A stretch of DNA of 64,000 nt. Source: Sipunculus nudus. Its lineage: Eukaryota > Annelida > Sipuncula > Golfingiida > Sipunculidae. A program made the position numbers and the translations under genes. The notes beneath the pieces are model-generated. The model was given only the letters and a program-made list of their open reading frames with translations. It ran no database searches and had not been told where the DNA came from. Below are positions 39,766 through 51,737 of the stretch, piece after piece. The stretch covers positions 105,969,142-106,033,141 of the forward strand of contig CM049306.1 of the NCBI GenBank assembly GCA_026874595.1. Direction: 5' to 3'. Numbering within the stretch: the stretch's first letter is position 1; each line of letters opens with the position of its first letter.

Positions 39766-40516
39766 AAACTGCCCATCATGTGGATGATCATTTCTTCTAG
39801 CTATGGTGTCTCCTTACTATTGTTGCTCCTTTTTTGAAGACAAGATAGATAATTAGACATGTCATGAATATATTATGTAAAAATTATTAAATTCAGCTTT
39901 TTGTTCCAATTTTAATTGCTCTTTGTATAGATCTGACAAGGAGAGGACTGTTTATTCCAATAACAGAAGCTGTTTTAGAGATACTTTTAATCTTTGTGAA
40001 GGTATGCACAAACCCTGAATGTACTCTAGTTTCCATAATAGGACAAAGTGACCTGACAAAATACACAAACAACAGTACCTCATCACAAGTTAAAACACCT
40101 TGAAATATATCTCCAATAAAACATATATCAAAATAGAACAACAGTTCAATCTGGAAGCACCAGCTGTTCAAGTGATGCTGCTCTTACCTGTCAGATATTA
40201 AACCAATTAGCTCCAGTGTATGACGTTTCAAGGACCTAAGCAAAAAGACCACAGTTTGTTCCATGACAGACTTAGATCAAACAAAGTCCAATAGGAATTT
40301 AAATCTTTTCTTTTACAAGATATGTCCACAATTGCAGGTAGAACTATTGATATTAAGAGGGCTTGAGGTAACCAGAACAAACTAAACAATAAGAATGATA
40401 TGTTATTAGAAAACCTGGATTTAAAGTTTTTTATGCACTAGGATTGGAATAATCCAGGGTCATAAGGACATTAGAGGGAACCTCTGTGGTTCTGTCCATT
40501 CTTAGTTTTCTCCGTT

Positions 40517-40532
40517 CCCCCCCCCCCCCCCC
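40517..40532. repeat. C homopolymer
   Basis: Sixteen consecutive C. Other G/C runs: 20923-20935, 28981-28990, 51036-51047 and 56839-56850; the second and last lie in element units reading ATTCTGGGGGG. Confidence 0.9.
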
Positions 40533-41352
40533 TCTTTGAAGCCTTGAACTGAAACCTTATGCTCGATCATCCCATGCCTTGTTAATATTAGGCCATGTCC
40601 TTCCCTGGACTGGGTGTTCTCACCAGACAGTAGATATTCCTGTGATATATAAAATTCCACAAAATATAATTAAAAGAGCATTTACAACATACAAATAAGG
40701 AAAAGAAAAATGTAATGTTTTCCCTCATGGCAGACAGCATGTGTTTTATTAATAATAATATATATATATCTATTTTTTTGATGTAACATCCCGCTCCAGG
40801 ACTCATGGCATTTTGTTTCAGATATAATGTCCGACAAACTGTCTCCAAACAGATAAGATCTGCCTGGCTCCTGCCACATATTACCTTTTTGTACACTGGA
40901 TGATACTGAATTATTAATTATACTCCATGAAATGTCACTGAATGACACAAGCACATTGGACTTGGGAGCTTGTGTAGTATGTTCTATGATCAGACACTAA
41001 CAGATCATGACAACTTTTTAACTGACATGACCTTGCTTATATACAAATGGGATAATATGATGGCCAGCTACCACCCAGAAACCAATATCTTACACAATAA
41101 TATTGCTTTTCCTTATGTGTGTGCATGCTGGACCTGACAATGTATAACATCCAGATCTTTTTTTTTAATAAAATCTTAGTATGGCTAAAAAATTTAAAAT
41201 CTGTCTGGTACAAGTCGAATTCATGATGGTCATTCGGCAGCAGAAAGTTTTGCTTGAAAATTTTGTCCAGAATTTGCAATAAATATTGATCTGACCACAA
41301 GAAGCCTAGTTCTATGTGATTGCTTTGTCTGTAAAGAAGACTAGGTACTTAC

Positions 41353-41394
41353 GCTAATGAATTCATTGAGCCAAATCTTCAGCATCCGTTCCGG
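41353..41394 (-). CDS. INPP5A: Exon 2 of INPP5A-like inositol polyphosphate 5-phosphatase
   Basis: A 42-nt exon of 14 codons encoding PERMLKIWLNEFIS. On the minus strand it is preceded by a pyrimidine-rich acceptor (GTTTCTGTCTTTCAG) and followed by a consensus donor (GTAAGTACC). Both boundaries are phase 0. Joined to exon 1 it gives ...VGSIFED-PERMLKIWLNEFIS, which aligns without gaps to ...VGSLFDD-PENLQKNWLREFYQ of vertebrate INPP5A. The matching exon length, phase and residues (P-E, W-L, E-F) make chance very unlikely. The next expected exon should encode a segment like HTHKPHF...HCQE.GGKNYE; I looked for its reverse complement between 1 and 41340 and did not find it. Intron 2 therefore probably exceeds 41 kb, or exon 3 is too diverged to see by eye. 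Confidence 0.88.
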
Positions 41395-41562
41395 CTGAAA
41401 GACAGAAACACATGATTAAGCCATGAACTCTTCTGATCCACTGTTAAGCTAGGCACAGAATGCTCCAGTTTAACCCCTGCCTGGCAAAATATCCATAAAA
41501 TTATGCAAATGCTAAGATGGAAAGGAAGTGATCACTGAATTGTATACATATGAAGATCGGTA

Positions 41563-41765
41563 AATTATTCCTGGGAAAAATGAGAATTCTGATTTTTCCC
41601 AGGAAAAATGAGAATTCTGATTTTTCCCAGGAATAATGGAAAATTCCCATTCTTCCTGGGAAAAATGAGAATCATTTCATACTATGATTTGATTCTCATT
41701 TTTCCCAGGAAGAATGAGAATTCTGATTTTTCCCGGGAAAAAACAGAATTCTTATTTTTCCCAGT
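41563..41765. repeat. Palindromic array of GGGAAAAATGAGAATTC words, copy 1
   Basis: About 200 bp in which CCTGGGAAAAATGAGAATTC and its reverse complement alternate, with small changes (GAAGAATGAGAATTC, CAGAATTCTTATTTTTCCC). It lies 170 bp from exon 2 inside intron 1. A longer segment including CATTTCATACTATG is shared in the same order with copy 2, so the two are related by descent. Confidence 0.7.
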
Positions 41766-42884
41766 CAGCTCCAATTTGTTAAATGATATCCTTTTAATAG
41801 TTAAGGTGGGTTAAGTTTGCATATTTTACTGCGGTTTTATAACCAAACTTTAATGTTATTAACTGACCATTGCTAAAATAACAATTACATTTTTTGTCAT
41901 GAAAAAAAAATAGAAAACACATTTCTGTTCAAATCAGTTTCATTCACATGATAGTACTAAACCTATCACATACATGTAAGTTGAAAACAAGCACACCTGA
42001 TATTTACATATTACTTCTTAGCACACATGATTCAATTATAAAGATTTCTTGATGTGAATATTTTTAATCTGCAATTCAGTGAAGATAAACATCTATGTTA
42101 GATTGACTAAACCAGCTGACAAGTTGTCAGTAAGCTTCTGGCATCTATACATGTAAAGTTCAAACATGAAAAACATATACCTGTTATTTTATATGCAAAA
42201 CAATAACTGGGGTGAAATACTTATTGTACATTTTAATCTCTAACACTGATGAAAAGGTTGCATGAAAAAGTTTAACATGGCACAATTATAAATGAATTAA
42301 TGAACCAGATATTTGCATGTTAGTTCCAGGCATGTTCAAAAGGTGAAAAGGAGGAATAAAGAATTCAGGTGGGACTGAGCTGTGACATTAATTGCCCAAA
42401 ACTATATGAAAATAATGAGAAGAGAATGTTATAAATTAACCTACATCTCTTGCAAGTTGTAAATTGTCATAATGTATGTGTTTGACATCTTTTTAGTCAA
42501 CACTCTAAAATAACCAACATAAATAATTGTGTACCATTAAGGTTTAGAGAGCTATTTTTTTGCCCAGCAAAACATCAAAATATGTAACACCAGGAAATCA
42601 TTTAATATGACCTGTCCATTTTACTGGTAATAAAAAAAAAAAAACAGTGTGTGCATTCTTTTTTAAATGCAATAAAGTTCAGGTAATTGTCTGTCGTTAG
42701 ATATCCATCAGATATTTGAGAAACACATCGTGCCAAGGTGATCCAATATGGTGACACAATCATCTAAAACTTTTTTTTTAACACTTGAACAGTTCAGAAT
42801 TAATGTTAAAAAAGATGATCAAAGTTTCTTTCTGAAAAAGAGAAATAAGTATAAAAAAAATTAAAAGAGTTAAGTTGGCATCAA

Positions 42885-43172
42885 TAATTCCCATTCTTCC
42901 ACGGAAGAATGAGAATTCTTATTTTTCCAAGGTTTGAATTTCAAAACTGAATTCCAATCTCTCCTGGGAAAAATGAGAAATCTCAATTTTCCTAGGAGAG
43001 ACTGGAATTCTCATTTGTCCCAGGAAGAATGAGAATTCTCATTCTTCCTGGGAAGAATGGGAATCTCTTCATACCATCTCTGGATTCTCATTTTTCCCAG
43101 GAAAAATCAGAATTCTAATTTTTCCCAGAATGATTCCGGGTCTTCCCAGATTCTCATTCTTCCCTCGACATA
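42885..43172. repeat. Palindromic array of GGGAAAAATGAGAATTC words, copy 2
   Basis: Same alternating words as 41563-41765. The right end reads CTTCCCTCGACATATATAT, whose inverse ATATGTCGAGG matches the end of the inverted-repeat elements at 35976 and 51738. The left end lacks this motif, so this may be a truncated element or the right arm of a larger one beginning near 41563. Confidence 0.6.
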
Positions 43173-46100
43173 TATATATATATATTCTAAAAAAAAATCA
43201 TGACACAAATACTTCTGGCAGGGAGAAAATAATGGCCCAGTTAAAAATAAATAGAAACTAATTAAATGTCCATATCATTGCTACAATTTCAGGGACCACA
43301 TGAAAACAAATGATACTATCAAAATCTACATACATAATAAATATGTAATACATACAGCCACTGTATTTTGCCATCTCAGTCACTGTTCTTAAATGAGAAT
43401 CTATCCTTTTTCCACTATGCTAAAAATATATCATGTTCTTGTTATGTCAACAAGGTAAACAATGACTAGTTTCCATCAGGGTGGAGTATAGTATTTAACA
43501 ATCATATCACAGTATCTTGTTTCACATTCATGAATATAACATAGGCAACACTCAGTACTGTAATACATTTGTGTTTGTCTAGTGTTGATTGCCCAGATGC
43601 TCTCTTTATTATTCAAATAAGCAAAATTTGTAAGCAGAATATTTGGTCTACATATTCTGTGGACCTACACCACATTACTTCCACCCAACCTCTGTATATA
43701 TCAAATAAAATGTCATGTCTCTAAAAGCACCAGAGGAAACATTGTTTTTCCTTCACTGAAATGATGACACCTACCAGATATACAGATAGATATACAGATG
43801 TAGGCCCCCCATCTTGTTTATATATGATATATACAGATAATGATAAGGACTACACTTTACACCTGTTTGCCTAATGTTTGTCTGGTGGCAACAATGTTAC
43901 GACAATGAGTAGTAAAATCCAGCAAGGTTCCATGTGAGAATGGTAGGATCCAAAGCCCTTGATTCAGGACCTGTCAAATTTTGAAAGCCCATAATTCTAT
44001 AGCCAAATATGAAGAATAAAATCACATAAACAAAATAATTGCTTTACAACACCTTACTTCTTGTGTTATCGAGATTACTTATAAATAATATCTAGCCTAT
44101 AGATTTTAAATGGTCCCATATTTTCCTGACTCCAAACCAGGAGAGCGCTGGCTTGAGTACATATGGGGCATCACTGAGAACAAACTAAATTAGTTTATGG
44201 TTAACAGTCAGTAACTTGGTTCAGCAATGAAAACTATTGCTGGTGTACCCCATGATGTTTAGGTACAAGTCAACTCTCCTAAGATGATCTAAAACATTTG
44301 TGTACATGATCCTTCCACCAGGCTAGGTAGTTAAGAGTGAGCTGGAATCAGGAAGGAGCAGAAACCAGCTGTATGTTTCACTCTCTGCCTTTGCCACAAA
44401 TCTGCTGCAGTACTGATTAATGATCCATGTAATCTTTAGCTACCTGATTACAAGCAGTTTTTGGAAAATTATTAATATTTAAGTTTTATGCCACCCCGTA
44501 ACAATATAAGGAACATTTTTCTAGCTAGTGCATCTCATATGAAATTTAGACAAAAGATGGACATCATTTGATGGATGGATGAACAGAGATGACCTCAGCT
44601 TTACTGAAGCATGGGATAATATGGCCAGGAAGTATTCAGGTACTTGCACTCTTGGTCCACTGTTTAAAATAACCTCATCTTTTACTTTACCTATTACCTA
44701 GTCCCGTTGAAATGTTCTAGTTATTCAACCGTTTTCTGTAACCACGGTGGTGTCCTGATTATCACTTACTCATGAAATGGTACGGCAGGTTAAAAATGTT
44801 ATTATATTAAACTCTGAGTGACACTTATCTTGAGAACGTGACAAATTAACATTTATTACAATGAGTTTAACCCATATTTTAATTTTTATTCCCGTGAATT
44901 CCTTCCACAGAATTGCATGTCCCCTTTCTGGTTTTACCAGGAATTAATTTCCCAATATTCCAGGAATTTAAATCTATCATCTGATTAAATGATGAACAAC
45001 AAGAAAATATTGGTGTATTGCTGGGGGATCTTGTGTACAATCACAATATATAATACAAGGCTCCTGCTGCATCTGACCTAGTTGTAGTCCTTCACGTGGG
45101 AGTCATATTTTTTTTTATTATATCTAGTATATTTCCTTGTGAGCACTTTCTCCCATGGGAGCAGTCAACTGAGGTTCAGAAGATCATAGATCAAACGTTA
45201 AATAAACACCCATATTTTAATTGTCAGTATTATCAAGATCTCATTCAAGCCACCTACACGACTATCACAAGGTAATGTTACATAAATATCTGATGTTCTC
45301 TTGCAGGTGCTGCTCAGTGAAGCTCGTTCAATATGGATCGCTCCAAGGTCTACTGATACAAATTGATTGTTTGTATGTCATGGCAGCCCACGCAACACCT
45401 CCAGGGCACCGCGTTTAACCATGTGAAACGCGATCGTCTGTACATATAAAATCTCCTATGGGGGAAATGGAACTGAAAATCTACTATTATATAATCCTCA
45501 CCTGGGTTAATATGGAATCCCAAGAGCTAATTCAAGTTAATTGATGAATATTCATGTACACTAATACAAATATTAAAGTAAACGGTTTCACTTTCTCTGT
45601 CTGACAATGTGGCAGTCTACCGGTAATCAAACTGAACAATCAACACATAACAATTAAAGCTAAAATGAGTAAATTTTTCCACATTTTTAGATACTCTTAG
45701 GAAAATAAATATTCAATGTAGGTCTGAACAGATCAATAAAGACACAGACAACTGACAGCACAAATACTTACACACTTCTAATTTAAAGATAAGTTTAAAG
45801 TTTAGTTCTTAAATAAATTTTGCCTCCAGTAATATACAATGACACAATGAAAATGAAAATGTTTAAGCAACTCCCCAAGATGACTGTGAAGCAACATGAT
45901 TCTGTCAGTATACTGGTTGTTCATTGGAAATTCATGTGCCTGTAACAGCCTAAGGGTAACGGACTTTATAAAGAAAACTAAAACTACACAAAAAATGCAT
46001 TTTCTCAGATCTATGTGTCTGTCTTAGCCAACATATTTATTTTTAGGGAATTCACCATGTGAAGAATCAAGGGGAATTTATTCATCTGTAATGATATGTT

Positions 46101-46360
46101 TTACCTCTTTATATCAGTTTGCTGAAAATCCTTTGATGACAGGTTTCTTTCACAATCAGAAAGAAATCAGTGTATGGACAAAGTATTACAAAGAGTTGGC
46201 TGAACACTTGGTGGTGAAACAAATCAAGTCATGCTATTGTCTTATTACCCATCATGCAACAGAGTTAACAGAGTTCTTGTTGTTAACTGGGTTAAATATA
46301 TAAAGTTTGCATATTATTCATTTTCTGGTACTCTTAAATACTTAGAAGAGCCTCACATGT

Positions 46361-46690
46361 TTGGTGCTCAAAATGTTCTCTGAGTCCTATAGCTCACATG
46401 ATAAATTACCAAAAACACAACATTACATCATTGACAATCCTTCCTGTAGATGTGGATCCTTGACAGAAAACGACTACCATTATTTCCTTGAGTGTGCTTT
46501 ATATAAAAATGAAAGACACATACATCTTCACAAAGTTGAACAAGATATGGACATATCTCTCAACACCAAATAAATTCTGTATGGCTAACCTAGTAAAGAT
46601 TGTAAACTCATTCAAAAAGAAATTATTCCAGTGCCTACAAAGTTACATTGAAGATGCAAACGTTTTGACTGACCTTAGCATGACTGTGTA
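46361..46690 (+). pseudogene. Degenerate LINE (non-LTR retrotransposon) C-terminal fragment
   Basis: An open stretch encodes KTQHYIIDNPSCRCGS followed by ENDYHYFLECALYKNER. The CxC...Hx4C arrangement with a following L-Y...R is typical of the cysteine-rich tail after the reverse transcriptase domain of non-LTR elements. The frame then stops at 46573, and a shifted frame continues with a hydrophobic/basic tail (KIVNSFKKKLFQCLQSYIED) that resembles the very end of such proteins. So this is a frameshifted, 5'-truncated copy of roughly 330 bp. No catalytic YxDD motif is visible upstream. Confidence 0.6.
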
Positions 46691-46974
46691 AATATTAAAA
46701 TCAACATTTATTTTATTATAACATCCAACCATCCATATTACCTTTTTCTCTTTTTATGCCGGTGTTTCCTTTACACAACAGACCCTTTATCCAGTTTTGC
46801 CATCTAGTTTCACTGTTACATTGTTCATAAAGGACATTACCATGTTTATGACAGACACATAATTTTCATTCTCAATTATTTGATCAAGTTTACTTATATG
46901 AACATACAGGGAAAAAGCAACTAAAGAGCTATGCTTGTGATCAATCCCAATCAACTTGTACCAAGATGAATGTT

Positions 46975-48050
46975 ACAGAAGTCAGATGTCAATAAAAATA
47001 TTCACAACAAAGGTCACCAGGACCTAATTTTGATTTTCTGGAAGGATGTACATTTCACATAATACTGAAATTGGTCTTATGATTTAGATTTGTGGCCTAT
47101 TGATAGTCATACAAACTAGTGGTGGGACGATCATTGAGGTTTTTTCGAAAGTCAGTCGGTTTGCTGCCACTTTCAAGCGCTCGATTACCAAAGGCAACTA
47201 ACGATTACATCATACTCATGATTGTTTTTTTTTCCAGAATGTCTTTATGTTATAGGCAAAAATTATTCTTCAATTTTTAACAACATTCCGCGCTTCATAT
47301 AATGAGTATGTGTTCCCAAATAACCTCCGTATCTAAGTATGACACGGTAGATGAGAGAACGGATGACTTATTAAACCTCTGTGAACTGACTGGAAGCTGC
47401 AGAATTAGCGGAGAGTTTTCTCACGAGATGTTCATTGCAAAATTCTCCAGGTCTTTGCCAATTTTGCGAGATTTTCTAAGAAATAATCTCTTCAACTGAT
47501 GCCGTTGCCACATGAGTATTTATATATTTAGCTTTCAATTACTTTTTAAAATTTTTATCAACAATTATATAGGCCTGTAATTTTCCTGGCGGGGTTGTGA
47601 AACCAATATGCATGTCGGCAGTCATCATAATTGTTATAAAATGAAAGTCCTTGCTTGTGGTGAAGTTAAAATGATACGTGGGAGTACTCATAAGGGCCAG
47701 TAAGTAGATGTCCTGGACTGTGGTTTAATTCTTGATTATTATAATTCATTAAAATGAAAATTTGAATAGCATATCTTAGTAATAATAGGAAAATATAAAA
47801 AAGGCAAAGACTTCTTTTCATAAAGTAGAATTACTAAGACATACGGGCTGGGTTAAGAGAGTACAGTTTCACAGATAATTGCATATTTCTTTATATTTGT
47901 CTGAACCGATTAATAATCGATCATCGATCGGTTTGCCAAAACCAATGATTGATCATGAAAAGGAACCGACTCCCACCACTAATATAAACAGATGACAGAC
48001 TAAGGTTTATACTTATAGCTGACTTTCAGTTGGCTAAGCTGAAAATTCTA
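46975..48050 (+). mobile_element. Decayed tail of a hairpin-tailed element, split by hAT A
   Basis: The left part (AGGTCACCAGGACCTAATTT to about 47108) and the right part (AGATGACAGAC...GACTTTCAGTTGGCTAAGCTGAAAA, 47990-48046) together resemble the last ~200 bp of copies A and B (GACCTAATTT, GATTTGTG.CC, GACTTTCAGTCAGCTGAGCTAAAA). The hAT element at 47117-47981 sits between them, so it inserted later. Confidence 0.5.
47117..47981. mobile_element. Non-autonomous hAT-like DNA transposon A
   Basis: The ends are inverted: TAGTGGTGGGACGATCATTG at the left and ...GTCGGTTCC-type sequence ending TCCCACCACTA at the right (11 bp perfect terminal repeat). It is flanked by an 8-bp near-duplicate, ATACAAAC (47109-47116) and ATATAAAC (47982-47989), as expected for hAT insertion. 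The right part holds a hAT-like subterminal palindrome (AATCGATCATCGATCGG). The element is 865 bp and encodes no transposase; a 65-codon frame at 47302-47499 is unrecognised. It lies inside the tail of an older hairpin-tailed element. Confidence 0.75.
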
Positions 48051-49223
48051 TGCAAAAATTAGCTTTTGAGGGTACAAAACTAACACATTAACACCAGCAT
48101 ATTAAAGTAACCTATCATTTAGGGCCCAAACCCCTCAGAACAATTTAGCAACAAAAGACAACTATATCATCTGAGAAGTATGGTCCAGAGTGGTATAGGT
48201 GTGAAAAAGGGGTGATGACAAATGTAGCACAGACTACATAAAGTTAAAGATTCATCCTACCTATACCTGCCTGGAGAATATTTATTTGAGATCTGTGAAT
48301 GAATTTCATACTCAAAATTATGTAAAATCTCCAGAAGAACTTGGTTTGATTAGTGTTAGGAAATGGATGAAAAATTATGTTTGATGACTGAAAGTTAAAA
48401 CTACTGATGACAAATAATTGGTCATCAGTTTCATGTACTTCCTCTATTTATTACTTTGTCTACATCAGAGGGAAATGTCATCATTCTGACAGCACCTGAG
48501 GTACATTTATGTATTTGGTAATTCTTGGTCTTTCCACAACCTATAAAGGCATAAACATTACCACATGACAGTTATTGCTGTCAGTAATCATATATAAACA
48601 AAATAAATTGTTCTATTACGGTAATGTGTGCTGTCAACATTCTGGTCTAAGACATACGTCACTTCAGTTTGTATCGCAACAACTGTAGACCAGTGGCCAT
48701 TGCTGGCTGATTGAAGAATGAACACTAATGATGGTGGTTAAATTTTTTGTCACTTTATGGCTAGGTTGTTGAAACATTTTCTCAGACTTTCATCTGCAGC
48801 CCAAGGTTTAGTTTAAAACTAGCTGCTCCTTTGTGTCTGACATTACTTCTACTTCTGACAGGTGAACAGATTGACAGAACATCTCCAGGCTGACTTTGTT
48901 TACAATTACATATCATATGTAATCAATAACACAATGTATTTCAATGCAACCAATTTAATCAATTAGGAAAAATGACCAACCATCAATAAAATCAACCAGC
49001 ACTGGTAAATATGTAAAAATCATTTTCATCCAACTAAATGCAAACCTACCTAAAATTACCTAAATTTAAAACTCCTGCTTGGCTCAGTTAAAATAATGAT
49101 GCGACACATGCAAGATTTTACCCTTATCAATTTAAACTATAAAATTTTAAAAGACACTATATGCTTGGTGTGGCTGATAATAACAGGACTATCCAAGATT
49201 TATGTAAAGAATAATGATACTTG

Positions 49224-50067
49224 CAGGGTTGAAGCCAGGTACTAGTGAAGTACCTAGGTAAAGGTATAGCTACAGGTACTTGTGAATTGGCCAGGTACAG
49301 GTACAGATACAAGTTCTTCATTTTCAATTAGTACCTAGGTACAGGCACAGGTAATTTAGAAAGTACCTAGTTAAAGGTACATTTATTTTAGGATCACTTC
49401 ATAGACATTTTTTAGGATAAGGATAATAATAGCAGCATAAATTCACATATATGCAAGTTAATATGCCTGTTTTCTATCAAACTATATTGAAGTAATTTGC
49501 TAAAGTATATTTCATTAGAACTTATTATCTGTATGGCACCATACATTAACAAACATGATATGCAAGTGTATTAAAAGTCCATCAAGTGCACCAAGTAGAG
49601 TATGACATCATACATTCACAAACATGATATTCAAGTCTACTGAAAGTCCATTAAGTACACCAAGTACAATATGACACCGTACTCAACAAACATGTTATTT
49701 GTGTACTAAAAGTTCATTAAGTGCACTTAGTACAGAATAATTGAATGTTTTGCTTAATTAGTGGTTATAGCTGATTTCACACGTGACCATTCTTGAGGTG
49801 TGATAACAAATCAATTTATGAGCAGTTTATCACACTGATGGCTTGCTGATTATTTTACACAACAAGTAACCAAATTTAATACTAAAAGAAAAAAAAAAAA
49901 GAAAAACTGAAAATATGAAAATGTACCTGGAGTACCTTGTACCAGGTACAGGTACTTTAGTTCCAGGTACAGGTACAGGTACAAGGTATTTCCTACTCAT
50001 GACTGGTAGGTACAGGTACTCTTAAATGCATACCTAGGTACAGGTACAAGCACTGGCCCCAACCCTG
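49224..50067. mobile_element. Non-autonomous hAT-like DNA transposon B
   Basis: Left end CAGGGTTGAAGCCAGGTAC and right end GTGCTTG-CCAGT...GGCCCCAACCCTG read inverted as CAGGGTTGGGGCCAGTGCTT. A perfect 8-bp target duplication GATACTTG sits on both sides (49216-49223 and 50068-50075). Both subterminal zones are built from GGTAC and AGGTACAGGTAC words. The centre carries a three-copy tandem repeat of about 69 bp (about 49545-49740). There is no transposase frame in its 844 bp. Confidence 0.82.
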
Positions 50068-51737
50068 GATACTTGATGGTGTAAATTTACCATTAAACAA
50101 ACTAACATGCAAAAAAGTTTCAGATGGCATAGCTGGATATAATGCTAGATATGAGATCAACATTTAGAGCAAAATTCATGGAAATTTCATAGAAAACCAT
50201 GCACTAATTATTTTGGAAGATTTGTTATCTGGAGGTTATTATTTGTACTTGAAATCCACCAAATGTAATAAAATTCTGTAAATATAAGTCATATTCTTGA
50301 AGAACACTAAGTTAATCAGAGTGCACATCCATGATTGGATAAAAGCCAATTAGCACTTCCTGGATATCCTTACCATTTTCAGGTGAGTAGCCACAATTTC
50401 ATGACAATTTTGAAGTTTGATATTTTGGAAATATATCTGCCTTCTGGTGATGAGGGAAACATCTAACATTATCCCAAAGACCAAAGTTTATGGTTCATTA
50501 TAAAATGTATGACTGCTGAGCTGTAAAATATGAAATATAATATTCCACTCCTAAAAACACAAAAAACTATTGTGCAAAAATATAGAAAATGTGTGAAAAT
50601 TAGACTATAGGGGCCTATTCAGATATGAAGCTATCTATGTACCAGTATCGTTATTGAGTAATTTGAGCTCTTGTATGAATTTATTCTAAAAATAGACTAA
50701 GTTCCCTGATAATGTTGTACTATGTCTGTCCAAAGAGTGGGGGGATAGCTACAACACATATCACTGTGTACTGCTTTATCAGTGCAACATATAAATACCA
50801 TGTTATTTTAGCACACTCTGCTGAAAAATCAATTTATTGTAGGGGAGCCAGTAGGGGACAGTTAACACTGATTATGCAGTTCACTCTGATCCCAGGGCTG
50901 TAGTCAGGAAGGCAGGGGGTCCCATGAAATCAGCAAGATCAGTTAAAGGGTCACATGGGGTCACACAGCAGCAGATAGCCCCTGTTAGGCAGCCAGTTGA
51001 ATGGGGCTGGATGGTTTATCTACACACAGCTCAGTCCCCCCCCCCCCACCCCCACCCTGAGTTTTCACAGCTTAATCCATTAATACTCAAACATCTATTA
51101 TCAGGTTATAAATGAATTTCAGGTAACTTTCATTTTTTCAAATCATCACCAGTTTTAGTTTTGTTTTAGCCCATGAAAAATCGTATCAGTTTAATTAAAC
51201 TTACATGTGAATGTATTCAACATTAGTACAATTATTTACTTTGAATATTTTATCATCATAATACACTGTGGAAGGTGTTTTGATCTTACTTATTGGTTTG
51301 AATTAACTATTTTCTGTTTTTTTTTTCCTATGTTACTAAGTTAATTGGTCACTATGTAACAAACAAAACCATCATATGTAGAACTCTTATTAAATTGCAA
51401 AAGTTGTAAAGTATAGGGTATTCAATTATCAATAAACCCCATTTCTTCATTTTTAATCTAAATTTCCATTAATTACTATGAATCCAAGAACTAGGATCAC
51501 TAAATTGCTTTATATAGAGGCTCAGTAATGCCCAAATTACTGAGATCCATCTGAAGAAGAATAGGTTCATATATACATGAAAATAGACTACCAAGTGCTA
51601 ACATCCGAGCCATGGAGAGTGCCTCCTATTAGTTATAACTGGTTGTGAAATCCAGGTTAAATAAATAAAGTTTATATTGATCAGTCATGACAATAGATAA
51701 GAGATAGAGGTGTGTATGTAATGGGGTGTGACAATGC

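Larger units (their letters stand above)
1..41352 (-). other. INPP5A: Inferred part of intron 2 of the INPP5A-like gene
   Basis: Everything left of the exon 2 donor is inferred to be intron 2, because no exon 3 could be found. This is not proven: an unrecognised exon may be present, and two exon-like segments (31352-31499 and 11807-12083) could belong to a nested gene, to alternative exons of this gene, or be chance open frames. The interval contains about 20% recognisable repeats and many AT-rich stretches with no feature. Confidence 0.45.

Noticed and set aside
40188-40235. 48-nt exon-like segment on minus with good acceptor (CTTTTTGCTTAG) and donor (ACAG|GTAAGA)
   Set aside because: Exon 2 ends in phase 0 and this segment has a TGA in that phase; it also lacks the HTHKPHF-like residues expected of INPP5A exon 3. 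Could still be a poison exon.
45221-45418. Possible two-exon plus-strand gene
   Set aside because: The implied intron is only about 50 bp and the product has no recognisable feature.
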